Below, piece after piece: positions 45,677 through 54,266 of a stretch of DNA of 64,000 bases. Below the pieces are notes generated by a model. The model worked only from the letters and a program-made list of their open reading frames with translations, ran no database searches and was not told where the DNA came from. The stretch's first letter is position 1. Each line of letters begins with the position of its first letter. Position numbers and translations under genes: made by a program. The stretch is from an uncultured Cellvibrio sp. (GTDB taxonomy: Bacteria > Pseudomonadota > Gammaproteobacteria > Pseudomonadales > Cellvibrionaceae), in assembly GCA_937958105.1 (NCBI GenBank), contig CALFXJ010000006.1, positions 62,001 through 126,000 of the forward strand, given 5' to 3'.

Positions 45677-45928
45677 GTGGATAAAAACCGTTTGTTCTGG
45701 GGAAGTCGGCGCGGCATGCTGGAGCTGGATTTGATCCTTCTGCCATTTCTTGAAAATGTGTACCCCGGACTGCCGCAGGACGATAAAGAGCTTTACTGGC
45801 AATTATTGGAATCTGAGGACCAGGATATGTATGCCTGGCTCATAAATCGTGAAAATCCACAGGACGCTGGATTACAAAGGATTGTTGAGATTGTTCGCGC
45901 AAATACCGGACTTCAGAAAAAATCCTGA
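45677..45928 (+). CDS. sdhE: Succinate dehydrogenase flavinylation factor SdhE
   Basis: SdhE (YgfY) helps attach FAD covalently to succinate dehydrogenase and fumarate reductase. The 83-residue product carries the key SRRGMLELD (RGxxE) motif near residue 11 and the usual helical rest (DDKELYWQLLESEDQDMYAWL). The start is GTG 45677. The -10-like TATACT at 45635-45640 may be its promoter. It lies between divergent ygfZ and downstream ygfX, with ygfX overlapping its end. Confidence 0.93.
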   Translation: MDKNRLFWGSRRGMLELDLILLPFLENVYPGLPQDDKELYWQLLESEDQDMYAWLINRENPQDAGLQRIVEIVRANTGLQKKS

Positions 45929-46388
45929 AGCGCCACCCTCTAAAGTCAAGCTCCCTGCTCATGCCGATGCATTGACAGTACACCTGCAGCCTTCGCGGCG
46001 TTTATGGTTGATGCAACGGCTGGTACACAGTCTGTTGGCGGCGAGCTTATCCTTCGCAGTTTTACCTCTGATTCCTACGCAGCCGTTATGGCTGATATTC
46101 TGGATCCTGTGCCTGTGTGGGCTGTGGATCAGTCTGCGGGTGTGTTACTGGCACTGGCGCAGTCCGTCGCAGGTACTGCGTATCAGCGGGCGCGGATGGT
46201 GGTTGCAAGAGGGTATAACCGAACGCGAAATATTTCTTTCCGACGACGCTGTCGTTCTGCCTTGGCTGGTCGTACTGCCGTGTCGCGATAAAAACTCTCG
46301 CGCGCGGATCTATCTGGTGCTGCTGTCCGACAGCACTTCGTTGGACGAGCATCGCCGCCTGCGCGTCTGGTTGCGCACGCGGCGATAA
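45891..46388 (+). CDS. ygfX: YgfX (CptA)-like membrane protein
   Basis: An inner-membrane protein with two adjacent helices (about residues 45-85) and a soluble C-terminal part with WWLQEGITEREIFLSDD. Position after sdhE and the two-helix pattern fit YgfX, reported as the toxin or cell-division-inhibitor partner of SdhE in E. coli, a role that is disputed. The frame is open from GTG 45849, but that would overlap sdhE by 80 bases. TTG 45891, 9 bases after AAAGGA inside sdhE, is a more likely start (165 aa). Family by context and topology; the start is uncertain. Confidence 0.7.
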   Translation: MFAQIPDFRKNPEAPPSKVKLPAHADALTVHLQPSRRLWLMQRLVHSLLAASLSFAVLPLIPTQPLWLIFWILCLCGLWISLRVCYWHWRSPSQVLRISGRGWWLQEGITEREIFLSDDAVVLPWLVVLPCRDKNSRARIYLVLLSDSTSLDEHRRLRVWLRTRR

Positions 46389-46452
46389 GTTTTACTTACA
46401 TTGATCTGGTCAAGATTGATGTAGAGCCGATAGAACAATCTTTAACAGCGCT

Positions 46453-47520
46453 CTATTTCAGAAAGGTTACCTTCATCATGCCGCCGCGATACAGCCCCAG
46501 ATATAACACGGTATGTTGGCCTTCCTGCGTCACCAGCATGCTGCGCACGCCGCCAAACAGAGATTGGTTGGGGTAGAGATATTTCGACCAGCTGGCACCG
46601 CCGTTTTTGGAAATTTCCAGAATCAGCGGCTGAGGTGAATCCCAGTTTTTATCCCAGCCTGCAGTGTAGAGAATGTCCGGGTCTTTCGGGTCCAGCGCGA
46701 CATCAAAATAAAAACGGTAATCCACGTCGCCGAGTAATGTATCCCAATTGTCGCCGTTGTCGGTGCTTTCGAGCACGCCGCCCTCGCCGGAAACCAGAAC
46801 ACGGTCAGGATTCGTTTCATCGAACTGAATACCGTAAATAACGCTGGGGTTGGGCAACAAATCTGCGTAGCTGCGCTCTTCACCCGTATCTAATGAATAA
46901 ACCCGCAACACCAGTTGCTCTACAGCGTTCTGACCGCCATACCAGATTTCATTGGTGGCCGGGTTACGCTTCACGATGGTTTTTCGCTGACCGAAACCAT
47001 GCCATTCGCCGCTCAGGATTTCCCACGTGCGTCCTTCATCCAATGAGCGCGCCAACACATCGGTACCCGTTGCGTAAAGCGCGTTATTGTCGTCGTCATA
47101 GTGCAACCCGTAGATGAATTCCGGGTCATCTTCGCCGCCGAAATCGTGGGTGATTTCATCCCAGGTCTGGCCGCCGTCGGTGGTTTCAAATAAGCGGTTT
47201 TCTGTTACCTCATCCACCACACGTGAAGCGGAGGCCAGATAGTGATCATCGTCCAGGATAGCAATGTCCAGAACTTCGCGATCACTCAAGCCACGCGCAC
47301 GCCAGGGGCTGTTACCTTTGTTTCTGGTGAAGAGACCGCGATCCGTTGCGGCAAAGATTTTTCCGTCATCTTCATACAAGCGAAGAATAATCCGACCACT
47401 GAGTCCATCCGGTGCAATACCAAAGTCGGCCTTGGGCGGTTTGTCATCGCTGCCGCAACTGGCAAGGAAAAACAGGCTGAGACACAGAACAAACGAACGG
47501 GCAAAAAAAGCGATACGCAT
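46453..47520 (-). CDS. Lipoprotein with BNR/photosynthesis-factor-like beta-propeller
   Basis: This predicted lipoprotein (355 aa) has lipobox FLASC (Cys22) and then propeller blades with repeated phrases of the TTDGGQTW, SLDEGRTW, STDNGDNW and KNGGASW kind, the Asp-box motif of sialidase and photosystem-assembly (YCF48-like) propellers. About five blades can be counted. After Cys22 comes Gly-Ser-Asp, so outer-membrane sorting is likely. The function is unknown. ATG 47520 gives a proper signal, with TGGAG upstream; the longer frame to 47655 does not. It lies alone between ygfX and nadB. Confidence 0.85.
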   Translation of the reverse strand: MRIAFFARSFVLCLSLFFLASCGSDDKPPKADFGIAPDGLSGRIILRLYEDDGKIFAATDRGLFTRNKGNSPWRARGLSDREVLDIAILDDDHYLASASRVVDEVTENRLFETTDGGQTWDEITHDFGGEDDPEFIYGLHYDDDNNALYATGTDVLARSLDEGRTWEILSGEWHGFGQRKTIVKRNPATNEIWYGGQNAVEQLVLRVYSLDTGEERSYADLLPNPSVIYGIQFDETNPDRVLVSGEGGVLESTDNGDNWDTLLGDVDYRFYFDVALDPKDPDILYTAGWDKNWDSPQPLILEISKNGGASWSKYLYPNQSLFGGVRSMLVTQEGQHTVLYLGLYRGGMMKVTFLK

Positions 47521-47621
47521 AGGTGCAGCTCCATTGAATGACATCATGGAACTGAGTATGCGACCTGCGATAAAAAGGAGTGGTAAAAAATTGTACTTGG
47601 TTGTGAGAATCTGTAAGCGAT

Positions 47622-47645
47622 GGCGCCGGCTACGATGCCGGCGCC
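47622..47645. other. Strong GC hairpin after nadB
   Basis: GGCGCCGGC (47622-47630) pairs perfectly with GCCGGCGCC (47637-47645) around TACGAT. It has no T-run on either strand, so it may stabilise or pause the nadB message rather than end it alone. Confidence 0.6.
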
Positions 47646-47651
47646 TGGTGA

Positions 47652-49271
47652 TCAATCCCTGCTGACGACAATATCCTGCCCGGCAAAATTAGTGGGTACC
47701 AGGATGGTGTCGCGGGCCACAGGCGATTTGTGTGGATAGTCCAGCGAAAAATGCAGGCCACGGCTTTCCTTGCGTTCAATGGCGGAGCGAATAATCAGCT
47801 GCGCTACGGTGGCCAGATTGCGCAGTTCGATAAGGTCGCTGCTGACCTTGTAGTTGCTGTAGTAATCGGCAATTTCTTTCTGCAACAGTTTAATGCGGTG
47901 CGTCGCACGTTCGAGGCGTTTGTGAGTGCGAACAATGCCTACATAGTCCCACATGAATCGACGCAGCTCGTCCCAGTTGTGCGAAATAACCACATCCTCA
48001 TCGGAGTTGGTTACACGGGATTCGTCCCATTTGGGTGATGGGTCCGGTTCGGGAATTGTCGCCAGGTTCGCCAGGATATGTTCTGCCGCTGACTGCGCGT
48101 AAACAATGCATTCCAACAGTGAATTGCTGGCCATCCGGTTGGCGCCATGCAGTCCGGTAAACGAGGTTTCGCCGATGGCATAAAGATTATTCAGGTCTGT
48201 CTGGCCATTTTTATCAACCACGACACCGCCACAGGTGTAGTGTGCGGCGGGCACCACCGGAATCGGCTCCTTCGTAATATCAATACCGAACTCAAGGCAA
48301 CGCGCTTTGACGGTAGGAAAATGGTCACTGATAAATTCCGGCGACTTGTGGCTGATATCCAGATAGACGCATTCACAGCCCAGACGCTTGATCTCATGGT
48401 CTATCGCACGGGCTACGATGTCCCGGGGCGCCAGCTCCGCCCGTTCATCAAACCGCGGCATAAACCGCTCGCCGTTTGGCAGGCGCAGATAAGCACCTTC
48501 GCCGCGCAGAGCTTCCGTAATCAGGAAGGTCTTGGCTTTGGGATGGTACAGGCAGGTCGGGTGAAACTGATTGAACTCCATGTTGGCTACGCGGCATCCG
48601 GCCCGCCAGGCCATGGCAATACCGTCGCCGCTGGCGCTGTCCGGGTTACTGGTATAGAGGTACACTTTGCTGGCACCGCCTGTAGCAAGCACCACTACCT
48701 TGGCCTGGAACACGTGGACGTGGTCATCGGCATGGCTCAGGGCGTAAGCGCCGGTGCAGCGCAGCCGGCGGGAGCCGCCATCGGCCTGGGTGATCAGGTT
48801 GATGGCGACGTGGTGTTCAAAGATCTGCAGGTTTTTCTGCTGAGCCCGCTCCAGCAGGGTGCTGTGAACGGCCTGGCCGGTAGCATCGGCACTGTGGATG
48901 ATGCGGCGGTGGCTGTGGCCACCTTCCTGAGTCAGGTGATAGTCGTCTTTGCCGCTTTCTTTGGTAAAGCTGACCCCTTGGTCGATCAGCCACTGGATGG
49001 CTCCTTTGCTGCGCTCTACTGTGAAGCGGACGGCGTCTTCATGGCACAGGCCGGAACCGGCGACCAGCGTATCTGCCACGTGGGCATCGATGGAATCCTG
49101 ATCATCCAGCACTGCAGCGATACCGCCTTGGGCAAACCAGGTGGAGCCTTCATTGGCTGCGCTTTTGCTCAAAAGGGCAACCTTGGCGTGGTTGGCAAGG
49201 TTTAAAGCCAGGGTCAGGCCGGCAGCGCCCGAGCCTATGACCAGTACATCATGATGGTAGTGTTTGTTCAT
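47652..49271 (-). CDS. nadB: L-aspartate oxidase
   Basis: NadB oxidises L-aspartate to iminoaspartate, the first step of NAD synthesis from aspartate. The 539-residue flavoprotein has GSGAAGLTLALNLANHA at the N-terminus, the catalytic stretch RDIVARAIDHEIKRLG, HPTCLYHP and GLHGANRMASNSLLECIVYA. It lies divergent to the rpoE operon, an arrangement common in gammaproteobacteria. A GC hairpin follows its stop. Confidence 0.97.
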   Translation of the reverse strand: MNKHYHHDVLVIGSGAAGLTLALNLANHAKVALLSKSAANEGSTWFAQGGIAAVLDDQDSIDAHVADTLVAGSGLCHEDAVRFTVERSKGAIQWLIDQGVSFTKESGKDDYHLTQEGGHSHRRIIHSADATGQAVHSTLLERAQQKNLQIFEHHVAINLITQADGGSRRLRCTGAYALSHADDHVHVFQAKVVVLATGGASKVYLYTSNPDSASGDGIAMAWRAGCRVANMEFNQFHPTCLYHPKAKTFLITEALRGEGAYLRLPNGERFMPRFDERAELAPRDIVARAIDHEIKRLGCECVYLDISHKSPEFISDHFPTVKARCLEFGIDITKEPIPVVPAAHYTCGGVVVDKNGQTDLNNLYAIGETSFTGLHGANRMASNSLLECIVYAQSAAEHILANLATIPEPDPSPKWDESRVTNSDEDVVISHNWDELRRFMWDYVGIVRTHKRLERATHRIKLLQKEIADYYSNYKVSSDLIELRNLATVAQLIIRSAIERKESRGLHFSLDYPHKSPVARDTILVPTNFAGQDIVVSRD

Positions 49272-49466
49272 TAATGCGGGTCCGTATGAATAGTCGTGCC
49301 AGACAGGGTCTTCAGCGGCCGTGCAGTATATACAAGCTGTCGCTTCAATTTAACGCCTCGAAGGAGGTTCGCCACAAGCACTTTTTAGCTGGAAACTACA
49401 TAACGCCGGCTTGTGTGGGTTGGCCTACTGACAAGGAGGGAAAGCCCGGTATCATAGATGGCGCCT

Positions 49467-49494
49467 GAACTTTTCTGATAGGGGTGGGTCTATC
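49467..49494 (+). promoter_or_regulatory. Sigma-E-type promoter for the rpoE operon
   Basis: GAACTT (49467-49472), a 16-base spacer and TCTATC (49489-49494) match the sigma-E/AlgU consensus GAACTT-N16/17-TCTGA. It points at rpoE, so the operon is probably self-activated, as in E. coli and Pseudomonas. Confidence 0.65.
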
Positions 49495-49541
49495 TGCCAG
49501 TTTTAACGAGGCTCCTGTCCGCATTTTGAGGCTTTAAATAT

Positions 49542-49569
49542 TTGCAAGTGGTTGATTGTGCAGTATTAA
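49542..49569 (+). promoter_or_regulatory. Sigma-70-like promoter for rpoE
   Basis: TTGCAA (49542-49547), a 16-base spacer and TATTAA (49564-49569) would give a basal transcript starting about 90 bases before the rpoE start. Two-promoter control fits known rpoE regions. Confidence 0.45.
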
Positions 49570-49668
49570 CTTTTACGGGTAAGCTGCGCGGTCATAACAA
49601 TTCATAGCCGCAGGGCTGAGTCTGAATCTGACTTCGGTAGGACCGGAGTGCTTGGGGGTTTTAGCAGA

Positions 49669-50259
49669 ATGACAGCGCAACTGGCGCAAGATGCGGATCA
49701 ACAACTGGTTGAACGCGTTCAAAAAGGCGATAAGCGCGCCTTTGACTTGCTCGTAATCAAGTATCAACACAAAATCCTGGCGATCATCAGCCGCTTTATC
49801 CGTGATCACGCCGAGGTTCATGACGTAGCCCAGGATGCATTCATCAAGGCATATCGGGCCCTTCCCAATTTCCGGGGAGACAGCGCGTTTTACACCTGGA
49901 TGTATCGCATCGCCATCAACACCGCGAAAAACCACCTGGTTGCCCGAAACCGGCGCCCTCCGGCCAGCGACGTCGAGGTCGATGAGGCGGAGTTTTACAG
50001 TGGTAATGATGCCCTGAAAGAGATGAATACCCCTGAGCACAACCTGCTGACGGAAGAGCTGCAGACGGTCATCGACCAGGCAATCCGCGACCTCCCGGAA
50101 GACCTGCGCACCGCCGTCACCCTCCGTGAGATGGAAGGCCTCAGCTATGAAGACATCGCAGCAATCATGGATTGCCCGGTCGGCACCGTCCGCTCCCGGA
50201 TCTTCAGAGCGCGGGAAGCCATCGACAAGCGTATCCATCCGCTGTTGAGTGAGGTCTGA
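49669..50259 (+). CDS. rpoE: RNA polymerase sigma-E factor (AlgU)
   Basis: The envelope-stress sigma factor of group 4. The 196-residue product has region 2 (HAEVHDVAQDAFIKAYRAL, FYTWMYRIAINTAKN) and region 4 (LPEDLRTAVTLREMEGLSYE, CPVGTVRSRIFRARE), matching AlgU/RpoE. ATG 49669 (MTAQLAQDADQQLVER) is the family start; a start at 49648 adds seven residues. It precedes rseA, rseB and rseC, its anti-sigma system and companion, and is divergent from nadB. A sigma-E-type promoter lies upstream. Confidence 0.96.
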   Translation: MTAQLAQDADQQLVERVQKGDKRAFDLLVIKYQHKILAIISRFIRDHAEVHDVAQDAFIKAYRALPNFRGDSAFYTWMYRIAINTAKNHLVARNRRPPASDVEVDEAEFYSGNDALKEMNTPEHNLLTEELQTVIDQAIRDLPEDLRTAVTLREMEGLSYEDIAAIMDCPVGTVRSRIFRAREAIDKRIHPLLSEV

Positions 50260-50494
50260 TCACAGCTCAAAGGAACAGCCGCTGTAACCGAATGAAACAG
50301 CTGCCGAGTTCTTTGTACAAAAGGTGAGATTTTTTTAACTAAACTTAACTAAAACTGGCACGGCGCTGAACCTTTGTAAATCTGTCGTGTCTTTTGCAAC
50401 AAGTACAACTCGTTGCTGTCTGACGAGTTAACCAGGTCCCCGCATCAACGGCGGCGGGTTTTCCCGAGATGTCTATACAGAGGTAAGTCTCAGC

Positions 50495-51205
50495 ATGACA
50501 CAGCAAAATACGCATCATCCATTAGCAGAATCCCTTTCATCGCTGATGGATAATGAGGCCTCGGAATTAGAGTTGCAGCGCATTCTCAAGGCCAGCGAGT
50601 CTGATTCAGAGGTAAAAGCAACCTGGTCCCGCTATCAGATTGCCCGTGCTGCCCTCCACCGTGACCTTCCCATGCTTGAGATGAGTGATTTTGCCGCTCG
50701 TGTCAGTGCAGCCCTGGAACAGGAAGAAGCCCACTCAGCAGCTCCCGCTCCGACTACCCCTGAAAAGAAAACCTCTCCTCAGTGGTGGCAGAATGTTGCC
50801 CGCTTTGCAGTGGCTGCGTCTGTGGCGGGTGGGGTGGTGCTGTTTGCCCAGAACTTCGGCGGCGTAACTCAGGAAGCCCCGACAGCCGTAGCGGCGACGC
50901 CGCAGCTGGAAGTGCCAACTACAGCAGTAGTTCCTGCACCCTCATTGCCGGCCGGGTACCACGCACAGCCATTGAGCGCGCGTGCCGTAGGCTTGCAGAC
51001 TGGCTATGAGTCACGCCAGCAGGATAGTCGCCAGGTCGTCTTTGTGCCCCTGCCCAGCAGTTCTCAAACCGCTGCCCAAGTGTCTGATGAAGAAGTGCGC
51101 GACTACCTCAATAAATTGATTGAGGAACATGCCGATAACGCGGCGCTGAACAGTGGTCAGGGTATGCTGCCCTTTGCACGGGTCGTGTTAACTGAAGAAG
51201 ATTAA
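50495..51205 (+). CDS. rseA: Anti-sigma-E factor RseA/MucA
   Basis: RseA holds sigma-E at the inner membrane until proteolysis by DegS and RseP. The N-terminal cytoplasmic sigma-binding domain (about 1-85) has ESLSSLMDNEASELELQRIL. A transmembrane helix (about 103-123, VARFAVAASVAGGVVLF) and a periplasmic part of about 110 residues follow, which RseB would bind. The 236-residue length is near that of MucA and RseA. It lies 235 bases after rpoE, a wider gap than usual, and 5 bases before rseB. Confidence 0.93.
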   Translation: MTQQNTHHPLAESLSSLMDNEASELELQRILKASESDSEVKATWSRYQIARAALHRDLPMLEMSDFAARVSAALEQEEAHSAAPAPTTPEKKTSPQWWQNVARFAVAASVAGGVVLFAQNFGGVTQEAPTAVAATPQLEVPTTAVVPAPSLPAGYHAQPLSARAVGLQTGYESRQQDSRQVVFVPLPSSSQTAAQVSDEEVRDYLNKLIEEHADNAALNSGQGMLPFARVVLTEED

Positions 51206-51210
51206 TCTCT

Positions 51211-52215
51211 ATGCGTAAAGCTGTATTGATTCGCTCCTTGAGCGGCCTGTTGTTATTGCAGGCCGCTCAATTTGTTTTTGCCGACGCGGAAACCCGCGCT
51301 ACTCCCTCTCAACCGGCCCAGGCAACCAGTGTTGCGCAGAACCAGAGTCTGCAGGCACTGTTTGCCAAGATGTCCCGGGTCTCTCACAACCTCAACTATC
51401 AGGGCGCTTTTACCTACGAGCATCAAAACAGCAGTACGCTGCAGGGCTTCCGGGTTTCCCACTGGGTGGAGGATGGCGTTGAGTACGAACGGCTGTTGTA
51501 TCTGAATGGGCCAGAGCGGGAGATTGTCCGTCATGGCCAGGCGCTGGACTGTTTTTCGCCCGGTGATCAGTTGCTGCAGGGGCGTCTGAGTTCCATCGGG
51601 TCGCGCCTGATCGGCCTGGACGAGCTCTATCAATTCCAGATCCGTTATACCGAGCGCGTGGCCGGGCGTATGGCAACCGTCCTGCAGGTGGTTCCGCGTG
51701 ATGAATTCCGCTACGGCTATGTGTTGAGTGTGGATCAGGAGACAGGGCTGGTTCTCAAGTCCCTGATGATTGATGGCACCGGCCGTATCCTTGAGCGTTA
51801 CCAGTTCCTCGAGCTTGACCTGAACCCCGACATCAAACAGCTGCAGGAGGCACCCACGGCGCGATTGCACCGGGTCGCCAACGCCCAACTGGGTGGCTGC
51901 AATCGGACCCAGGGCGGCGAGCCAGAGGGCTGGGCAGTCAAATGGATTCCCAGCGGTTTTGCGTTTGTCGGGCAGCAGCGCGTTCGAGATGCTGCAGACA
52001 TGCTGATGTATACCGACGGCCTGAGTACCTTCTCGGTGTTTATTGAACCCGCTTCTGCCCAGCCCCCGGAAGGCATTGGCCAGCGCGGTGCTACGGTTGC
52101 CTTCATGAGTAAAGTGAAACGGGATGACCAGATTCATCGTCTGACGGTGGTGGGCGAGATTCCGGCAGTAGCGGCCGAGCGGGTGGCTGCTGGTGTGGCG
52201 GCGACGGCAAAGTAG
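51211..52215 (+). CDS. rseB: Sigma-E regulatory protein RseB/MucB
   Basis: RseB binds the periplasmic part of RseA and protects it until off-pathway lipoproteins or LPS are sensed. The 334-residue product has a signal peptide (cut near residue 25, after FVFA) and a two-domain body with NLNYQGAFTYEHQNS and LLYLNGPEREIVRHGQAL, then QDVLERYQF-like ILERYQFLEL and the C-terminal WIPSGFAFVG domain. It begins 5 bases after rseA and is part of the operon. Confidence 0.94.
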   Translation: MRKAVLIRSLSGLLLLQAAQFVFADAETRATPSQPAQATSVAQNQSLQALFAKMSRVSHNLNYQGAFTYEHQNSSTLQGFRVSHWVEDGVEYERLLYLNGPEREIVRHGQALDCFSPGDQLLQGRLSSIGSRLIGLDELYQFQIRYTERVAGRMATVLQVVPRDEFRYGYVLSVDQETGLVLKSLMIDGTGRILERYQFLELDLNPDIKQLQEAPTARLHRVANAQLGGCNRTQGGEPEGWAVKWIPSGFAFVGQQRVRDAADMLMYTDGLSTFSVFIEPASAQPPEGIGQRGATVAFMSKVKRDDQIHRLTVVGEIPAVAAERVAAGVAATAK

Positions 52216-52354
52216 AACCTAATCCCAGCGCCTGTAACATCTGCTTTACCTGGGTGGGAATCTCCCGCCCATCTTTCCGTCAAAGTCATACACCGTCGAA
52301 GTCATACACTGATTCCTGCATAATGCGCCCCTGAACATCCAACGAGGTGGTGCC

Positions 52355-52813
52355 ATGATCCACGAAAAAGGTCGTATTGTAGCCATTGAACCGGACGGTC
52401 TCTGGGTGGAAACCATTCAGCGTTCTACCTGTAATTCCTGCAGCGCCGAAAAGGGTTGCGGCCAGAGCCTCATGGCCAAGCTCAGCGGCCATACCTCCTA
52501 TCTTTGGGTGCTGTTGCAAGGGCGGGATGCCAACGGTTACCAGTTGGGTGATGAAGTGGAGATAGGTGTGCCGGAAAGCGTGGTAGTAAATGGTTCCCTG
52601 TTTGCTTATCTGGTGCCGCTGTTCGGCATGATCCTGGCGGCGGGTATTGCCCACCATCAATTCGCCAGTGAAGGCTTCACCATCCTGTCGGCATTTGCAG
52701 GGCTGGTTGCGGGAGCTGTACTGGTTCGCTGGCACTCCCATCGTACCCGCTTTGACAGCCGATTGCAGCCGGTGCTGATTGATGATCAGAAGCCGCTGCG
52801 AATTACCTCCTGA
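52355..52813 (+). CDS. rseC: RseC/MucC family membrane protein
   Basis: RseC is an inner-membrane protein with a cysteine-rich N-terminus, linked to the sigma-E operon and to reduction of SoxR in E. coli. The 152-residue product shows STCNSCSAEKGCG with cysteines near residues 27, 30 and 36, and two transmembrane helices (about 85-130, LFAYLVPLFGMILAAGI then LSAFAGLVAGAVLV). It lies 139 bases after rseB and 2 bases before arfB. mucD does not follow. Confidence 0.93.
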   Translation: MIHEKGRIVAIEPDGLWVETIQRSTCNSCSAEKGCGQSLMAKLSGHTSYLWVLLQGRDANGYQLGDEVEIGVPESVVVNGSLFAYLVPLFGMILAAGIAHHQFASEGFTILSAFAGLVAGAVLVRWHSHRTRFDSRLQPVLIDDQKPLRITS

Positions 52814-52815
52814 TA

Positions 52816-53232
52816 ATGCTGCGTATTACCTCTAATCTGAGTATCCCTCTGCACGAGATTGAGCTGACAGCAATCCGCGCCCAAGGCGCAGGCGGGCAGA
52901 ACGTCAATAAAGTTTCCAGTGCAATTCATCTGCGTTTTGATGTGCTGGCGTCATCCCTACCCGATACCTGCAAAGCGCGACTGCAGGACCTTAAAGACAG
53001 TCGCATATCAGCAGAGGGCGTGATTGTTATCAAGGCGCAGCGATTTCGCACCCAGGAGAAAAATCGTGAAGACGCACTTGAGCGTCTTAAAGAGCTGATT
53101 GCTTCAGCGGTCAAAGTGAATAAACCCCGTCGCCCAACCAAGCCTACGCTCGCCTCGAAGCAACGCCGGCTCGAAGGAAAGACGCGGCGCAGCAGCGTTA
53201 AACAAATGCGCGGCCGTCCCGCTACGGATTAA
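52816..53232 (+). CDS. arfB: Ribosome rescue hydrolase ArfB (YaeJ)
   Basis: ArfB frees stalled ribosomes by hydrolysing peptidyl-tRNA. The 138-residue product carries the catalytic GGQ in RAQGAGGQNVNKVSSAI and a basic C-terminal tail (NKPRRPTKPTLASKQRRLEG, SSVKQMRGR) that enters the mRNA channel. The stop lies inside the 3' end of the convergent glycosyltransferase gene by four bases. It starts 2 bases after rseC and may be co-transcribed with the sigma-E operon. Confidence 0.95.
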   Translation: MLRITSNLSIPLHEIELTAIRAQGAGGQNVNKVSSAIHLRFDVLASSLPDTCKARLQDLKDSRISAEGVIVIKAQRFRTQEKNREDALERLKELIASAVKVNKPRRPTKPTLASKQRRLEGKTRRSSVKQMRGRPATD

Positions 53233-54266
53233 CGAGGTTTGCGCTCACGGCAGTCTTGCCAGAGCTTTTCCTGCAATGCCTGAAGATTATCTCCCCGGCT
53301 TGTCAGCAGCCACTCCACCAGTGCCTGAGCTACGTTGGGGTAGGGGATGGGAGCCGGTTTGGGCTGGCTCAACCATTTGCCGATCGTTTCAACATCCAGC
53401 GTTTTTGTTACCGAGGCATAACCGAGCTGCTGCAACGCCAGCGCATTGGATTGCTGTTCCATCTGGCCCACTACAGGCTGAGTCAGAATTTTTTTGCCCA
53501 GCAGCAGGGCCTCGCTGGGTAATTCAAAACCCGTGCTGCAGATAACGCCTTCGCAGCGATGCAAATCCTGCTGAAAACCTTCCCGCGAAAATGGACGTAT
53601 ATGAATATGTTCATCGTCAAAGGCGGCGGGAACCGGCAGATAGACATAAAACTGGTAGTCGGGAAAGTGCTGCAACCTTGGCAGGATGTCGGAAGGTTCT
53701 GAAAAGGGCAGGTACACGAGGTAATGACGCGGTACAGATTCGTTTGTATAACGCGGCGGCTCGATTATGGGCGGCAAAATAGGCTGGTTGAAATGATGCC
53801 AGTGCAGACCTACCGGTAAAGTTACCGGTGCAAAACTGCGCATGAACCATTTCGTGAAAATATTTTCGCCTTGTTTAGGAATGTCGTAGAAGAAAGCACT
53901 CTGGTGCGAAATGCCAATCACTTGCTTTCCGGCTCGTCGAGCGGCCCAGGCTGACACAGGTTCAAAATCGTTGAGAATAAAATCATAGCCTTCGACGTTG
54001 ATCTTTTTAATGTCCTGATAAAACTGCCATACATTATTAGTCAGGGCAGTTTCCCTGTAGCGAATCTTTCCGCTGCGGGTGGCAAAGGTCAGCCCGCGAT
54101 AAACCTGATAATCGCCAAAACCCTCCATATCAAAAAACTTTTCTTTGGGGCGACCCGAAAATACCCAGTCTACCTGCGCCCCGACATCAGCAAGGGCTTT
54201 CGCCATAACCCGAGCGCGTGTCAGGTGTCCATTGCCGGTGCCCTGTACGCCATACAATATTCTCAT
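53229..54266 (-). CDS. MJ1255/VC2487-type glycosyltransferase
   Basis: A GT-B-fold protein of 345 aa that opens MRILYGVQGTGNGHLTRARV, the GNGH motif of the MJ1255/VC2487 family related to MurG and UGT enzymes. VICSTGFELPSEALLLGKKIL near residue 245 fits the nucleotide-sugar site. The acceptor is unknown. Its ATG overlaps the stop of the PAP2 gene by four bases (ATGA), so the two are coupled, and its stop overlaps arfB by four bases on the other strand. A role in lipid- or wall-linked sugar transfer would fit the neighbours PAP2 and dgkA. Confidence 0.85.
   Translation of the reverse strand: MRILYGVQGTGNGHLTRARVMAKALADVGAQVDWVFSGRPKEKFFDMEGFGDYQVYRGLTFATRSGKIRYRETALTNNVWQFYQDIKKINVEGYDFILNDFEPVSAWAARRAGKQVIGISHQSAFFYDIPKQGENIFTKWFMRSFAPVTLPVGLHWHHFNQPILPPIIEPPRYTNESVPRHYLVYLPFSEPSDILPRLQHFPDYQFYVYLPVPAAFDDEHIHIRPFSREGFQQDLHRCEGVICSTGFELPSEALLLGKKILTQPVVGQMEQQSNALALQQLGYASVTKTLDVETIGKWLSQPKPAPIPYPNVAQALVEWLLTSRGDNLQALQEKLWQDCRERKPR

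Larger units (their letters stand above)
49272..49668. other. Divergent control region between nadB and rpoE
   Basis: This gap of about 400 bases has no gene. The half near rpoE holds a sigma-E-type and a sigma-70-type promoter, listed separately. The part near nadB should hold the nadB promoter, but no strong boxes stand out. Confidence 0.5.

Noticed and set aside
48147..49205. A 352-codon open frame opposite nadB
   Set aside because: The nadB reading is a full family match; the opposite frame shows no domain or start signal.
50368..50395. Second sigma-E promoter (GAACCT-N16-TCTTTT) before rseA
   Set aside because: Both boxes deviate from consensus; kept only as a possibility.
51253..52137. 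A 294-codon open frame opposite rseB
   Set aside because: rseB is clear; the opposite frame lacks any signature.
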